A stretch of DNA of 64,000 nt from Maritalea mediterranea (GTDB lineage: Bacteria; Pseudomonadota; Alphaproteobacteria; Rhizobiales; Devosiaceae). This document shows positions 1 to 9,833 of the stretch, one piece after another. Position 1 is the first letter of the stretch. Each line of letters begins with the position of its first letter. A model generated the notes under the pieces. That model saw only the letters and a program-made list of their open reading frames with translations, made no database searches and was not told the DNA's origin. The position numbers and the translations under genes were made by a program. Where the stretch lies: the NCBI RefSeq assembly GCF_021568695.1, contig NZ_JAKGTI010000001.1, positions 186,001-250,000 on the forward strand. The letters are read 5' to 3'.

Positions 1-437
1 TTGCGGTTCATCAGATTGCGAAAATAGGGGTGAAAGCGGGCGTGTAAACTGTCGTACCAAAGGCCAAGATCGGCTTTGTCCAACTTGGCCTTCTCGCCCA
101 GCGGAAACGGATTTTGCACAATATAGCCCTGCTTTAGCAGCCCAGAAGCGTCGCCTTCAATACGCTGCCAGGCATCAGCAAAACCGGTGGTGGCTTCAAT
201 CACCACTGGATTTTGCGCCTGCAACAGCAGATCGTCCTTCACTTGGGTGAAATAGCGCTCCAGCGCAATGGCACGACTTTCCAAAATGCCTTCCAGCTTG
301 TCTTTGGTCATTTCATGCACGGTCTGGGAGCTGATCAAAAAACTGGCCGCGCCAAGGCCAATACCTATGGCCAGCGCCGAAATGGTCAAGGCAAGCGGCA
401 ATTTTGCTGCAATTTTAAGGGTCGGAAATTTGAACAT
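1..437 (-). CDS. Methyl-accepting chemotaxis protein, N-terminal part (gene runs off the left edge)
   Basis: About 145 residues can be read from an ATG at 437 to the window edge with no stop. A basic N-terminus is followed by one hydrophobic helix (about residues 12-36), then an extracytoplasmic start with a segment of the type KDDLLLQAQNPVV and, near the edge, a WYDSLHARFHPYFRNL-like stretch. That pattern is common at the start of the Cache-like sensor region of alphaproteobacterial chemoreceptors. The HAMP and signalling domains would lie outside the window. The Shine-Dalgarno is weak. It could also be another membrane sensor with the same input domain, because the signalling half is not visible. 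No che genes are in the window, so it would feed an array encoded elsewhere. Confidence 0.6.
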   Translation of the reverse strand, partial: MFKFPTLKIAAKLPLALTISALAIGIGLGAASFLISSQTVHEMTKDKLEGILESRAIALERYFTQVKDDLLLQAQNPVVIEATTGFADAWQRIEGDASGLLKQGYIVQNPFPLGEKAKLDKADLGLWYDSLHARFHPYFRNLMNR

Positions 438-549
438 GGCAATCGCTCGCAATAGGATTAAAACTATGCGGCCATTGTCCGGCAAACTTGGTTAATTGTG
501 GTTTCTGCACAAGGTACGGACGATTACGTAGGAATCGCCGCCCCCTGAA

Positions 550-1149
550 TCAGCCCGCAGCGCTCCAGGAGACATGGCTGTGGCGTTTGCTGAAATGCCC
601 AACCGTTGTATCGCCGATAATTTGCACGCCGTGTGCCGAGTCGCGACGGATGTCAATGCGGCGATAGCCTTGGCTTTGATTGAACACCCGTTGGCCGCTT
701 GGCCGCTTTTTACCAAAGCGGCGCCGGTCGGGCCCGAAATAGGTGCTGGTTTCATAATAGGTGATGGGCGTGTTGAGCTGGCGGCGCAGCCGCGGCATCA
801 TCTGCTTCGGGTCCCAGGGCAGGGTCAGGATATCGTCAAACCCGATCTGGATGCATTGGGAGATAAGCATCGGCAATGGCACCTCCACAAAGCAGATTAA
901 TGGCGAGAAGCGCACGCGCGGGCGCGTGCTGTTGCGGATATTCTGCACCTGAGATTTGATCTGCCCCAATTCCCCGTCGCTGGCAAACAGAAAGAAATTG
1001 TTGGGCACCTTGCGGGTCAACTCTTCTGTCGCCAGCAAGCCGGAATAGGGCGTGATTTGCCGAAACCCCAAATCGCGCGCCAAATCATTGATCAGCGCAA
1101 TTTGAGCGTTATTGCCGCCCATATTGGTCGCCACATCAAAATAACTCAT
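550..1149 (-). CDS. Degenerate receiver-like (response-regulator-like) protein, function unknown
   Basis: 199 residues from ATG 1149, which has an AGGGGA Shine-Dalgarno; an in-frame start eight codons earlier has none. The middle resembles the second half of a CheY-type receiver: GFDDILTLPWDPKQMM corresponds to the beta5/alpha5 segment that normally reads GADDFLxKPFxPxEL. The expected phospho-acceptor Asp and the conserved Lys are not evident, so it looks like a pseudo-receiver. The C-terminus has a YFGPDRRRF motif and a basic tail; GPDRR motifs recur at the ends of small alphaproteobacterial receiver proteins. It follows the chemoreceptor gene's start with the same orientation on the minus strand and may be co-transcribed with it. 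The functional assignment is inference only. Confidence 0.6.
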   Translation of the reverse strand: MSYFDVATNMGGNNAQIALINDLARDLGFRQITPYSGLLATEELTRKVPNNFFLFASDGELGQIKSQVQNIRNSTRPRVRFSPLICFVEVPLPMLISQCIQIGFDDILTLPWDPKQMMPRLRRQLNTPITYYETSTYFGPDRRRFGKKRPSGQRVFNQSQGYRRIDIRRDSAHGVQIIGDTTVGHFSKRHSHVSWSAAG

Positions 1150-1217
1150 GAAATCCCCTAAGCACGCGCACATTCCCTCAACTTATGTGCGGTGGCTAAG
1201 CCCTTATCAGGGTTGAG

Positions 1218-1946
1218 TTAATTTTTCGTCGACAGGCTGAAATTTGTGGCGGCCATTGCATAGGTCTGGCCCGGATGCAGCATGCGCACATAGGTGATCA
1301 TTTTGGCGTCTAGGGCTGTGCGCCGCTCAATCACAAACAGCGCTTCGCCCTCTGGCACGTCAAGGGCCGCCCCCTGGTGCGCGTTGGCATTTACAGCAGA
1401 AAACTGATGCTCTGCATCGCTATAAGGCAAGTTCTTGACCAACCACTCATTGGGATTGGTCTGGTCAAATTCTTGCGTGGCGGCATTGGGCACCACATCC
1501 AGGTTGATCCAGCGTTCTTCCAACTGATAGGGCTGGTCCCCGGCAAAGTGCAAAACCTCTAGGTAAAGCACGTCCTGGGTGGAGGGCACACGCAGCACCT
1601 GTTGTGCCAGGGGATCGCCCTGCACAATTTCACGTTTTAAAATCTTGAAGCGATAGGGAGCGCCGGTGCGTTCAATTTCATCGCGCACCAAGGAAATGTC
1701 CACTTTGGTGGTGCGACCGCCCACCGCGGCCACGCGCGTGCCTGCCCGGCGCTTGCGCTCCACAAACCCTTCTTCAGCCAATTCCCGCATCGCCCGATGC
1801 ACCGTGGCCCGCGCCACCCCATACTGCTTGGCGATGGTTTCCTCATGCGGCACCGCGTCCCCCGGGCGCAGCGCACCGGTGCGGATTTGCCGGAGCAAAT
1901 CATTCTTAATGGTCAGATAAGGCGAGGCGGTGGCGCGTTCGGTCAT
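1218..1946 (-). CDS. hutC: Histidine utilisation repressor HutC (GntR family, UTRA domain)
   Basis: 242 residues. The N-terminal winged helix-turn-helix (about residues 8-75) carries the GntR pattern LRPGDAVPHEETIAKQYGVARATVHRAMRELAEEG. A UTRA/chorismate-lyase-like ligand domain follows (about 95-240), with VLYLEVLHFAGDQPYQLEERWI and the terminal FVIERRT region. Length is typical of HutC. In known systems urocanate releases HutC from operators at hut promoters. Here it lies 7 bp after hutF on the same strand and diverges from hutIHGU, which makes the assignment strong. The dyads in the hutF-hutI spacer are its likely binding sites, giving autoregulation through hutF-hutC. Confidence 0.92.
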   Translation of the reverse strand: MTERATASPYLTIKNDLLRQIRTGALRPGDAVPHEETIAKQYGVARATVHRAMRELAEEGFVERKRRAGTRVAAVGGRTTKVDISLVRDEIERTGAPYRFKILKREIVQGDPLAQQVLRVPSTQDVLYLEVLHFAGDQPYQLEERWINLDVVPNAATQEFDQTNPNEWLVKNLPYSDAEHQFSAVNANAHQGAALDVPEGEALFVIERRTALDAKMITYVRMLHPGQTYAMAATNFSLSTKN

Positions 1947-1953
1947 GGCTTGC

Positions 1954-3324
1954 TTATAATTGGCTCCGCAATTTTTTCAAACAGGCAATATAATCGGCGC
2001 GAATGGCCTCATGATTTTTGTGCTGACCCCGCGTCACCATGTGCCGCCCGGCCGACCAAACCTGGTCAATCGCCTTGTCGTCATTGGCAAAAATCCAATG
2101 CTCCAATTGCCGATCGCCGGTAAGTCCATGCCCTAACATGCGGTCGCGATCCAGCGTAAAAAAGTCTGCCAGCTTGCCCACGGCAATTTCCCCATGGTCG
2201 CGCCCCAGTGCCTGGGCGCCGCCTTTGGCCACGCCATTAAACAAGGTGGCGCCATTGGACCCATTGGTAGGGGCCAACATGGCGCGACCCTTATGTCGAT
2301 AGCGCTGCGAATGCTCCAGCACCCGCAACTCTTCGCTCAGCGTGATACGAATATCAGAATCCGACCCCACCCCGAAGGTGCCGCCCATTTCCAAAAACTC
2401 AACGCCGTTGAAAATCCCGTCGCCCAAATTGGCCTCCGTGATCGGACAAAGCCCGGCCACCGCTCCGGATTGGGCCAGCAATTGCGTTTCACCCTCGGTC
2501 AGATGGGTGGAGTGAATCAGGCACCAGCGCCGATCCACATCATAATGTGCCATCAGCCACTCCATCGGGCGCTGGCCATAATGCTGTTCAATCTCGTCGA
2601 TTTCCGCCAATTGCTCGGCAATATGCATATGGATCGGGTCGTTGGGGCGCAGCGCCACCAACTGATTGAGCTGATCCTGGCTCACGGCGCGCAATGAGTG
2701 CGGGGCAAGGCCCAATCGATAATCGTCAGGCATTTTGCGCAACAATTGTTCGCAATCACTCAGCAGCTTTTCAAATTGATCCATCCTATGGCCAAACCGC
2801 TTTTGCCCGCCCTGCAGCGGCCGCTGGTCCACGCCGCCATAGGCATAGAATACAGGTAAATGGGTCAAGCCAATGCCAACATCCTGCGCCGCATGGATGA
2901 TGGCGTGGCTGGTCTCGGCGGGATGGTCATAAAGCGCGCCACCCACCTGATGGTGAACATAGTGAAACTCGGCCACGGCGCTATAGCCCGCCTCCAGCAT
3001 TTCCATAAAAGCAAAGCGGGCAATGGTGTAAAGATCGCCTGGGGTCAATTGATCGAGAAATTGATACATCAGGTGCCGCCAGCTCCAAAAGCTGTCGCGG
3101 CTTTCGCCTCGATATTCGGTGAGGCCCGCCATCGCCCGCTGAAAGCTGTGCGAGTGCAAATTGCCCACCGCTGGCAGCAAAATCTGATCCCCTAAATCCA
3201 GATCACCCGTTTGTGCGCTGGCGTCAGTCTCAATCTGCGTGATGCGGTCCGCGTCCCACGCAAGGCGCACATTTTGCGCCCAACCCGTGTCCAGCAAGGC
3301 CGTTTTCACAAATAGCGATGGCAT
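1954..3324 (-). CDS. hutF: Formimidoylglutamate deiminase HutF
   Basis: 456 residues of the amidohydrolase (metallo-dependent hydrolase) superfamily. It converts N-formimino-L-glutamate to N-formyl-L-glutamate plus ammonia, the branch used by organisms that also encode HutG. Visible signatures are the metal site NLHSHSFQRAMAG (about residue 55), the distal HMHIAEQ and CLIHSTHLTEGE segments, and GVGSDSDIRI near residue 325, where the catalytic Asp sits. The length matches the family. The ATG at 3324 has an AGGTGA ribosome site. It is the first gene of the minus-strand hutF-hutC pair, divergent from hutI. Confidence 0.94.
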   Translation of the reverse strand: MPSLFVKTALLDTGWAQNVRLAWDADRITQIETDASAQTGDLDLGDQILLPAVGNLHSHSFQRAMAGLTEYRGESRDSFWSWRHLMYQFLDQLTPGDLYTIARFAFMEMLEAGYSAVAEFHYVHHQVGGALYDHPAETSHAIIHAAQDVGIGLTHLPVFYAYGGVDQRPLQGGQKRFGHRMDQFEKLLSDCEQLLRKMPDDYRLGLAPHSLRAVSQDQLNQLVALRPNDPIHMHIAEQLAEIDEIEQHYGQRPMEWLMAHYDVDRRWCLIHSTHLTEGETQLLAQSGAVAGLCPITEANLGDGIFNGVEFLEMGGTFGVGSDSDIRITLSEELRVLEHSQRYRHKGRAMLAPTNGSNGATLFNGVAKGGAQALGRDHGEIAVGKLADFFTLDRDRMLGHGLTGDRQLEHWIFANDDKAIDQVWSAGRHMVTRGQHKNHEAIRADYIACLKKLRSQL

Positions 3325-3336
3325 AATTCACCTAAT

Positions 3337-3368
3337 ATGTATGGACATAATAAAAATAAGCATATACA
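3337..3368. promoter_or_regulatory. HutC operator candidates in the divergent hutF/hutI promoter region
   Basis: The A+T-rich spacer (3325-3415) holds TGTATGGACA at 3338-3347, bounded as ATGT(4)ACAT at 3337-3348. A second element, CATATACA, lies at 3361-3368 (reverse complement TGTATATG). Both resemble the TGTATATACA-like core described for HutC sites in gamma-proteobacteria (8 of 10 and about 7 of 10 positions). Their position between the two hut transcription units, next to hutC, supports an operator role; binding itself is inferred. Confidence 0.5.
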
Positions 3369-3415
3369 TATTTGAATGAAGCGCAATGATAAATCCCGGC
3401 AAAAGGATCTCTTCC

Positions 3416-4633
3416 ATGGCGAACTCCACCCCATATGTGCTCACCAATCTGCGCATTGCGCCGATGGTCGCCAATAATGAAAATTACGGTGGGTTGATCG
3501 ATAATGGCGCCATTGCCATTGAGGACGACAAGATCGCATGGGTTGGGTCTGCCGAAGATATCCCGCTCGATTATCGCGACTGGACCAGCAAAGACTTTGA
3601 AGGCGCGCTGGCGACCCCGGCGCTGATTGACGCCCACACCCATATTGTGTTTGGCGGCGATCGCGCCGTTGAATTTGAAATGCGGTTGGAAGGCGCCAGC
3701 TATGAAGAAGTGGCGCGCGCCGGCGGCGGCATTATCTCCACCGTCAAAGCCACCCGCGCCGCCAGCGTTGAGCAACTGGTCGAAAGCGCTTTGCCGCGCT
3801 TGGATGCGCTGATCGCTGAAGGCGTCACCACCATTGAGGTAAAATCCGGCTATGGCCTTAATCTGGAGAGCGAGCGCAATATGTTGCTGGCCGCCCGCCA
3901 GCTGGCCACCCTGCGCGATATTGAGGTGCGCACCACGTTCCTTGGCGCCCACGCCACGCCACCGGAATATAAGGACCAGCCCGACGACTATATCCGGCTG
4001 GTGGCCGAAGACATGCTGCCGCGCCTGCATGAAGAAGGTTTGGTGGATTCAGTGGATGGCTTTTGTGAGGGCATTGCCTTCTCGCCTGACCAGATGAAAA
4101 TCGTGTTTGAGGCGGCAAAAAAGCTGGACCTGCCAATCAAACTGCACGCCGAGCAATTGAGCAATTTGGGTGGTGCAGCGCTTGCCGCTTCTTATGGCGC
4201 CCTATCTGCTGACCACCTTGAATATCTGGACGACGCGGGCGTTAAAGCCATGGCCGACGCCGGGTCGGTTGCGGTGCTGCTGCCCGGGGCATTTTACACG
4301 CTGCGCGAAACCCAATTGCCGCCACTTGACCTGTTGCGCACCCATCAGGTGCCCATAGCATTGGCCACCGATTGCAACCCCGGCTCGTCGCCGCTCACCT
4401 CGCTTTTATTGACCATGAATATGGGCGCGACCCTGTTCCGTATGACCCCGGATGAATGTCTGGCCGCCACCACGCGCCACGCGGCAAAGGCGCTGGGCCT
4501 TGATGATCGCGGCACATTGGCCGCAGGCCAGCGGGCCGACATCGCCATTTGGAACATTCAGCACCCGGCCGAACTGAGCTATCGCATCGGCTTCAACCCG
4601 CTTAAGGCGCGCATCTTTGGAGGCAAGCCATGA
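3416..4633 (+). CDS. hutI: Imidazolonepropionase HutI
   Basis: 405 residues, starting at ATG 3416 because AAGGA at 3403-3407 is correctly spaced; an upstream in-frame ATG at 3386 lacks a ribosome site. It hydrolyses 4-imidazolone-5-propanoate to N-formimino-L-glutamate, the third step of histidine breakdown. Amidohydrolase signatures are clear: [21 protein letters not shown] supplies the first metal histidines and substrate Arg, then [20 protein letters not shown] and [12 protein letters not shown] with the catalytic Asp. It is first in the plus-strand operon, and its stop codon overlaps the hutH start by 4 bp. Confidence 0.95.
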   Translation: MANSTPYVLTNLRIAPMVANNENYGGLIDNGAIAIEDDKIAWVGSAEDIPLDYRDWTSKDFEGALATPALIDAHTHIVFGGDRAVEFEMRLEGASYEEVARAGGGIISTVKATRAASVEQLVESALPRLDALIAEGVTTIEVKSGYGLNLESERNMLLAARQLATLRDIEVRTTFLGAHATPPEYKDQPDDYIRLVAEDMLPRLHEEGLVDSVDGFCEGIAFSPDQMKIVFEAAKKLDLPIKLHAEQLSNLGGAALAASYGALSADHLEYLDDAGVKAMADAGSVAVLLPGAFYTLRETQLPPLDLLRTHQVPIALATDCNPGSSPLTSLLLTMNMGATLFRMTPDECLAATTRHAAKALGLDDRGTLAAGQRADIAIWNIQHPAELSYRIGFNPLKARIFGGKP

Positions 4634-6159
4634 GCATGATTTTGCAGCCGGGGCAGGTGAACCTCGCCCAATTGGAAGAGATTTTTCGCACCCACACGCC
4701 GGTTCAGATCGACCGGGCGGTGAGGCCTGAAGTGGAACGTGCCGCCGCGATCATCGCTAAAGCCGCCAAGGGGGAACCGGCTGTTTATGGGGTAAATACC
4801 GGCTTTGGCAAATTGGCCAAAACCCGCATCGCGGTGGACGACACCGCCACCTTGCAGCGCAACCTGATTCTGTCGCACGCGAGCGGCGTCGGCGAACCCC
4901 TGTCGCCACAAGTCGTGCGGCTGATGATGGCGCTCAAATTGCTGTCCCTCGGCCGTGGGGCGTCGGGCGTGCGATGGGTGCTGATTGAATTGATCGAACA
5001 AATGCTCGAAAAAGGCGTGACCCCATTGGTCCCCGGCCAAGGGTCTGTGGGCGCATCGGGCGATCTTGCGCCTCTGGCACATATGACCGCCGTGATGATT
5101 GGCGAAGGCGAAGCCTTTTATCAAGGCCAGCGCATGAGCGGGGCCGATGCGCTTGGCCGCGCAGGGCTTGAGCCAGTGGTGCTTGGCCCGAAAGAAGGGC
5201 TGGCCATGATCAATGGCACCCAAACCTCCACCGCGCTGGCGCTGGCGGGGCTGTTTGAGGCGTGGCATCTGGCCAAAATCTCACTTCTCACCGGGGCCAT
5301 GTCCACCGATGCGGCCATGGGGTCAAACGCGCCGTTCCATGAAAAAATCCAAACCCTGCGCGGCCATCAGGGCCAGATTGATGCCGCCGCGCAATTGCGG
5401 GCCTTGTTGAAGGGGTCGCAAATTCGCGACAGCCATCTGGAAAATGATGAGCGGGTGCAGGACCCTTATTGCTTGCGCTGCCAGCCACAAGTGATGGGTG
5501 CGGTGATCGGCTTGTTGCGGCAAGTCGGCGACACATTGCGGGTGGAAGCCAATGCGGTGACCGACAATCCGCTGGTGGTGAGCGAAGATGAAATCATTTC
5601 CGGCGGCAATTTCCACGCCGAACCGGTGGCCTTCGCTGCCGATCAGATTGCCCTGGCCATTTCTGAAATGGGCGCCATTGCCCAGCGGCGCATCGCCTTG
5701 CTAGTCGATCCGGCTCTGTCCTTCGGTCTGCCGGCGTTCCTGACCCCCAATCCGGGGCTGAATTCCGGTTTTATGATCGCCGAGGTCACCTCCGCCGCCC
5801 TGATGTCTGAAAACAAGCAAAAGGCCGCGCCGTGCTCGGTGGATTCCACCCCCACCAGCGCCAATCAGGAAGACCATGTCTCCATGGCTTGCCATGCGGC
5901 GCGCCGCTTGCTGGAGATGAACCAGAACCTTTCCCACATTTTGGGTATTGAACTGCTCTCCGCCGCCCAAGGGGTGCGCTTGCGCGCGCCACTCACCACC
6001 TCTGCGCCTTTGCAGGCCGCGATTGAGGCAGTGCGGCAGGAGGTGAGCGCACTGGATGATGACCGTTACATTTCACCTGACTTGGTGAAAGCGGGGTTGC
6101 TGGTGCAACAAAAGCAGTTGCTGGATGTCGCCAAAATCGATCTTGCGCTGGAGGCATAG
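4630..6159 (+). CDS. hutH: Histidine ammonia-lyase HutH
   Basis: 509 residues, the expected HAL length. It deaminates L-histidine to trans-urocanate, the first step. The Ala142-Ser143-Gly144 triad within [15 protein letters not shown] forms the MIO electrophile; [11 protein letters not shown] near residue 53 and the QEDHVSM segment late in the protein are standard family signatures. Translation is coupled to hutI through an ATGA overlap, and hutG follows with no spacing. Confidence 0.96.
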   Translation: MSMILQPGQVNLAQLEEIFRTHTPVQIDRAVRPEVERAAAIIAKAAKGEPAVYGVNTGFGKLAKTRIAVDDTATLQRNLILSHASGVGEPLSPQVVRLMMALKLLSLGRGASGVRWVLIELIEQMLEKGVTPLVPGQGSVGASGDLAPLAHMTAVMIGEGEAFYQGQRMSGADALGRAGLEPVVLGPKEGLAMINGTQTSTALALAGLFEAWHLAKISLLTGAMSTDAAMGSNAPFHEKIQTLRGHQGQIDAAAQLRALLKGSQIRDSHLENDERVQDPYCLRCQPQVMGAVIGLLRQVGDTLRVEANAVTDNPLVVSEDEIISGGNFHAEPVAFAADQIALAISEMGAIAQRRIALLVDPALSFGLPAFLTPNPGLNSGFMIAEVTSAALMSENKQKAAPCSVDSTPTSANQEDHVSMACHAARRLLEMNQNLSHILGIELLSAAQGVRLRAPLTTSAPLQAAIEAVRQEVSALDDDRYISPDLVKAGLLVQQKQLLDVAKIDLALEA

Positions 6160-6960
6160 ATGGAGCCATTCACCCTGACAAAGGGCGATAGCCCGCTTAT
6201 TCTGGCCTTTCCCCATGTGGGCACCTTTGTGCCCGCCGATATTGCCGGGCGACTGAATGAACGCGGCATGGCGCTGGTGGATACGGACTGGTTTATCGAT
6301 GAGGTTTATGCGGATTTGATGCCGGGAGCCACCACCATCCGCGCCACGTTCTCCCGCTATGTGATCGATGCCAATCGCGATCCCGAGGGCGTGTCGCTCT
6401 ATCCCGGGCAAAACACCACCACGCTGTGCCCCACCATTGATTTTGAGGGTCAGCCCATCTATCACGAGGGGCAGGCCCCAACCCCCGGTGAAATCGAAGC
6501 CCGGCGGATCGCGTTTCACGCGCCCTATCATGCCGCCATCCGCGACGAGATTGCGCGGATTAAAGCCAAACATGGCTATGCCGTTCTTTATGATGGCCAC
6601 TCTATCCGCAGCGAATTGCCGTTCCTGTTTGAGGGGACATTGCCCGCCCTCAATCTGGGCACCAATGGGGGCGCAACCGTGCTGTCGGACATGGAAAAAC
6701 GCGCCTTTGACATTGCCCGCGACAGTGCTTTTGAAAGCGTCTTGAATGGACGGTTTAAAGGTGGATGGACCACGCGCCATTATGGTCAGCCCGACCAGAA
6801 TGTTTACGCCTTTCAAATGGAAATTGCCCAAAGCGCCTATCTCAAAACCGAGCAGGCCCCCTGGGCGCTGGATGTTGAGAAATGTGCGCGTTTGCGCCCC
6901 ACCCTCAAATTGATCTTGGACGCCTTGCTGGACGAGGCCGCCCGCGTCCACGTGGCATAG
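6160..6960 (+). CDS. hutG: N-formylglutamate deformylase HutG
   Basis: 266 residues of the N-formylglutamate amidohydrolase family. It cleaves N-formyl-L-glutamate to glutamate and formate, completing the HutF/HutG branch. Family marks are the N-terminal PLILAFPHVGTFVP, TDWFIDEVY, the RYVIDANRDPEG segment and YDGHSIRSELP. The start directly abuts the hutH stop, with GGAGG just upstream inside hutH. With HutF it shows that this organism avoids the one-step formiminoglutamase. Confidence 0.93.
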   Translation: MEPFTLTKGDSPLILAFPHVGTFVPADIAGRLNERGMALVDTDWFIDEVYADLMPGATTIRATFSRYVIDANRDPEGVSLYPGQNTTTLCPTIDFEGQPIYHEGQAPTPGEIEARRIAFHAPYHAAIRDEIARIKAKHGYAVLYDGHSIRSELPFLFEGTLPALNLGTNGGATVLSDMEKRAFDIARDSAFESVLNGRFKGGWTTRHYGQPDQNVYAFQMEIAQSAYLKTEQAPWALDVEKCARLRPTLKLILDALLDEAARVHVA

Positions 6961-6966
6961 GAGGAT

Positions 6967-8640
6967 ATGATGACAGATAATGCACGAAAAAACGCCCGCA
7001 CCATCCGATCGCCGATCGGGCCAGACCTGATTTGCGGCGACTGGACCACCGAAGCGCCCATGCGCATGATGATGAACAATCTCGACCCGGACGTGGCGGA
7101 AAACCCGCACGAACTGGTGGTTTATGGCGGCATTGGCCGCGCCGCGCGCACCTGGAACGATTTCGACAAAATCGTCGACACCCTTAAAACGCTGAAAACC
7201 GATGAGACCTTGCTGGTGCAATCGGGCAAGCCGGTCGGCGTGTTTAAAACCCATGCCGATGCGCCGCGCGTCCTGATCGCCAACTCCAATCTGGTGCCGA
7301 AATGGGCCAATTGGGACCATTTCAACGAGCTCGATAAAAAGGGCCTGGCCATGTATGGCCAAATGACCGCGGGCTCATGGATCTATATTGGCTCCCAAGG
7401 CATTGTGCAGGGCACCTACGAAACCTTTGTCGAGGCCGGTCGCCAGCATTATGATGGCGACTTGAAAGGCAAATGGATTTTAACCGGCGGTCTTGGCGGC
7501 ATGGGCGGGGCCCAGCCCCTCGCGGCGGTGATGGCGGGCGCGTCCTGTCTGGCGGTGGAGTGTAATCCCGACAGCATCGATTTCCGTCTGCGTACCCGCT
7601 ATATCGACGAAAAGACTGACAGCCTGGACGAAGCGCTGGAGATGATCGAGCGCTGGACCAAAGCAGGCGAAGCCAAATCTGTGGGCTTGCTGGCCAATGC
7701 GGCAGAAGTTTTCCCTGAGCTGGTCAAGCGTGGCGTGCGTCCGGATATTGTCACCGATCAAACCTCCGCCCACGACCCGATCAATGGCTACCTGCCCATA
7801 GGCTGGAGCATGGGTGAATGGCGCGACAAGCGCGAGAGTGACCCGAAACTGGTGGAAAAAGAAGCCCGCGCCAGCATGAAAGTGCAGGTGCAGGCCATGC
7901 TGGATTTCCATGCGCAGGGCATCCCCACCGTGGATTACGGCAACAATATTCGGCAGGTCGCCAAGGATGAAGGCTTGGAAAACGCTTTTGATTTCCCTGG
8001 CTTTGTGCCCGCCTATATTCGCCCGCTCTTTTGCCGTGGCGTTGGCCCCTTCCGCTGGGCGGCGCTCTCCGGCAATCCGGAAGATATCTATAAGACCGAC
8101 CAAAAGGTCAAAGAACTGCTGCCCGACCACAAGCATTTGCACAATTGGCTCGATATGGCGAAAGAACGCATCTCGTTCCAAGGCCTGCCTGCCCGCATCT
8201 GCTGGGTTGGTTTGGGCGACCGTCATCGCCTGGGTTTAGCGTTTAACGAAATGGTGGCGAACGGCGAGCTTGAAGCCCCTGTCGTGATTGGCCGCGACCA
8301 TTTGGATAGCGGATCTGTGGCCTCGCCCAACCGCGAAACCGAAGCTATGCTCGATGGTTCTGACGCGGTGTCAGACTGGCCATTGCTCAACGCTCTATTG
8401 AATACTGCGTCTGGTGCCACCTGGGTGTCGCTGCACCATGGTGGCGGTGTGGGCATGGGCTATTCGCAACATGCGGGCGTCGTGATTGTGGCCGATGGCA
8501 CCCCGGAAGCCGCCAAACGGTTGGAGCGAGTGCTCTGGAATGACCCCGCCACGGGCGTGATGCGCCACGCCGATGCGGGTTATGAAATAGCGCAGGATTG
8601 TGCCCGGGAAAAAGGACTGAATCTGCCGGGCATTTTGTAA
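6967..8640 (+). CDS. hutU: Urocanate hydratase HutU
   Basis: 557 residues, full length. It uses tightly bound NAD+ as an electrophile to convert urocanate to imidazolonepropionate. The NAD-binding [13 protein letters not shown] segment lies near residue 175. The active-site Cys412 is in [14 protein letters not shown], and [16 protein letters not shown] near the C-terminus is strongly conserved. The ATG at 6967 follows an AGGAG site. It is the last catabolic enzyme of the hut operon; the TRAP transporter begins 23 bp after its stop. Confidence 0.96.
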   Translation: MMTDNARKNARTIRSPIGPDLICGDWTTEAPMRMMMNNLDPDVAENPHELVVYGGIGRAARTWNDFDKIVDTLKTLKTDETLLVQSGKPVGVFKTHADAPRVLIANSNLVPKWANWDHFNELDKKGLAMYGQMTAGSWIYIGSQGIVQGTYETFVEAGRQHYDGDLKGKWILTGGLGGMGGAQPLAAVMAGASCLAVECNPDSIDFRLRTRYIDEKTDSLDEALEMIERWTKAGEAKSVGLLANAAEVFPELVKRGVRPDIVTDQTSAHDPINGYLPIGWSMGEWRDKRESDPKLVEKEARASMKVQVQAMLDFHAQGIPTVDYGNNIRQVAKDEGLENAFDFPGFVPAYIRPLFCRGVGPFRWAALSGNPEDIYKTDQKVKELLPDHKHLHNWLDMAKERISFQGLPARICWVGLGDRHRLGLAFNEMVANGELEAPVVIGRDHLDSGSVASPNRETEAMLDGSDAVSDWPLLNALLNTASGATWVSLHHGGGVGMGYSQHAGVVIVADGTPEAAKRLERVLWNDPATGVMRHADAGYEIAQDCAREKGLNLPGIL

Positions 8641-8663
8641 GAATCATCAAAGAGGAGGAGACC

Positions 8664-9761
8664 ATGAAGAGAAGAGACTTTTTGAAAGCTGGCACCGTCG
8701 GAACCGTCGGTGTGGCCGCAGGCGCTTTGGCCACCCCGGCCATCGCGCAAGACAAGGTTCACCAGTGGAAAATGGTTACGGCATGGCCGAAAAACCTGCC
8801 TGGGCCGGGTGTGGCGGCGCAAATGTTGGCGGATCGGATCGGCGTGCTGTCCGGCGGCCGCATTGAAGTCAAACTTTATGCCGCAGGCGAGCTGGTGCCC
8901 GGCCGTGGCGTGTTTGACGCGGTGTCCGAAGGTACGGCAGAGCTTTATCACGCGGTGCCGGCCTATTGGGGCTCAAAATCCAAAGGCATCTTGTTGTTCG
9001 GTTCGCAGCCCTTTGGCCTGCGTGCGGACGAACAGTTTGGCTGGCTCTATCACGGCGGCGGCCAAGAACTTTATGACAAAATGTATGGCCGGTTTGGTCT
9101 CAAGCCGTTCTTGTGCGGCAACTCTGGTCCGCAATGGCAGGGCTGGTTTAAAAATGAGATCAAATCTGTCGATGATCTGAAAGGTATGAAGTTCCGCACC
9201 ACCGGCCTTGCTTCTGAAATGTGTGCCAAAATCGGCATGTCCGTCGAGGCGATGAGCGGCCCGGCCATGTTCCAGGCGCTTCAAACCGGCGCACTGGATG
9301 CCGGTGAATTTATCGGCCCATGGACCGATAGCGCTCTGGGTTATCAGCAAGTGGCCAAAAACTATTATTGGCCCGGTGTTGGCGAGCCATCTTCTGCGGA
9401 AGAATGTGCGGTCAATGCGAAGGTCTATAATGAGCTGCCAGAGGATTTGCAGCAGGCCGTCGCCATGGCCTGTGAGAGCCTTTATAACCCTGTGTGGACG
9501 GAATACACCACCAAACATGCCCTTGCACTGCAAAAACTGGTTGCTGAAGACGGGGTGAAAGTGCGTAAACTGCCTGATGATGTGATCGAAGCCTTTGGCA
9601 AGGCGGCTGAGGAAGTCATTGCGGAAATGCGTGAGGATGACGATGAGCTGGTGCGCGAAATCACCGAAAGCTTCGTCTCCTATCGCGACTCCGTTGGCGG
9701 CTATATGACCTATGCCGACAATGGGCAAATGAATGCCCGCGCCAAGGTGTTGGGTTACTAA
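8664..9761 (+). CDS. TRAP transporter substrate-binding protein (DctP/TakP-like)
   Basis: 365 residues from ATG 8664, with a strong GAGGAGG site. An export signal of twin-arginine type (KRRDFLK) ends at ATPAIAQ, so the protein is periplasmic. The body resembles TakP-type DctP proteins: AGELVPGRGVFDAVSEGTAE, the ligand-clamp region GNSGPQWQGWF with a following RTTG, and GEFIGPWTD in the place where TakP has its EWVGPYDD metal/ligand motif. Because it is joined to the hut operon, histidine, urocanate or a related imidazole acid is the likeliest ligand. TakP homologues bind 2-oxo acids, so that alternative stays open. Confidence 0.88.
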   Translation: MKRRDFLKAGTVGTVGVAAGALATPAIAQDKVHQWKMVTAWPKNLPGPGVAAQMLADRIGVLSGGRIEVKLYAAGELVPGRGVFDAVSEGTAELYHAVPAYWGSKSKGILLFGSQPFGLRADEQFGWLYHGGGQELYDKMYGRFGLKPFLCGNSGPQWQGWFKNEIKSVDDLKGMKFRTTGLASEMCAKIGMSVEAMSGPAMFQALQTGALDAGEFIGPWTDSALGYQQVAKNYYWPGVGEPSSAEECAVNAKVYNELPEDLQQAVAMACESLYNPVWTEYTTKHALALQKLVAEDGVKVRKLPDDVIEAFGKAAEEVIAEMREDDDELVREITESFVSYRDSVGGYMTYADNGQMNARAKVLGY

Positions 9762-9771
9762 AAGCAAATTT

Positions 9772-9805
9772 GGGTGTCGCCCGCACAAATTTTTGGGCGG
9801 CACCC
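9772..9805 (+). other. Intercistronic stem-loop after the TRAP binding-protein gene
   Basis: GGGTGTCGCCC (9772-9782) pairs with GGGCGGCACCC (9795-9805) over 11 bp, counting one G-U, with a 12-nt loop. No strong U-run follows the stem and the permease genes continue on the same strand. It is therefore more likely an mRNA-stabilising or partial-attenuation hairpin that raises binding-protein yield over the permeases. Confidence 0.6.
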
Positions 9806-9833
9806 TCACAATTGAGTTTGGGGGAGGGCATTT

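Noticed and set aside
3332-4030. A 232-residue minus-strand frame over the hutF/hutI spacer and hutI
   Set aside because: Antisense of hutI; it crosses the divergent promoter and has low-complexity shadow composition.
6073-7362. A 429-residue open frame on the minus strand
   Set aside because: It lies opposite hutG and hutU, has no ribosome site or recognisable family, and its composition (many His, Gly, Phe) is what the antisense of G+C-rich coding sequence gives.
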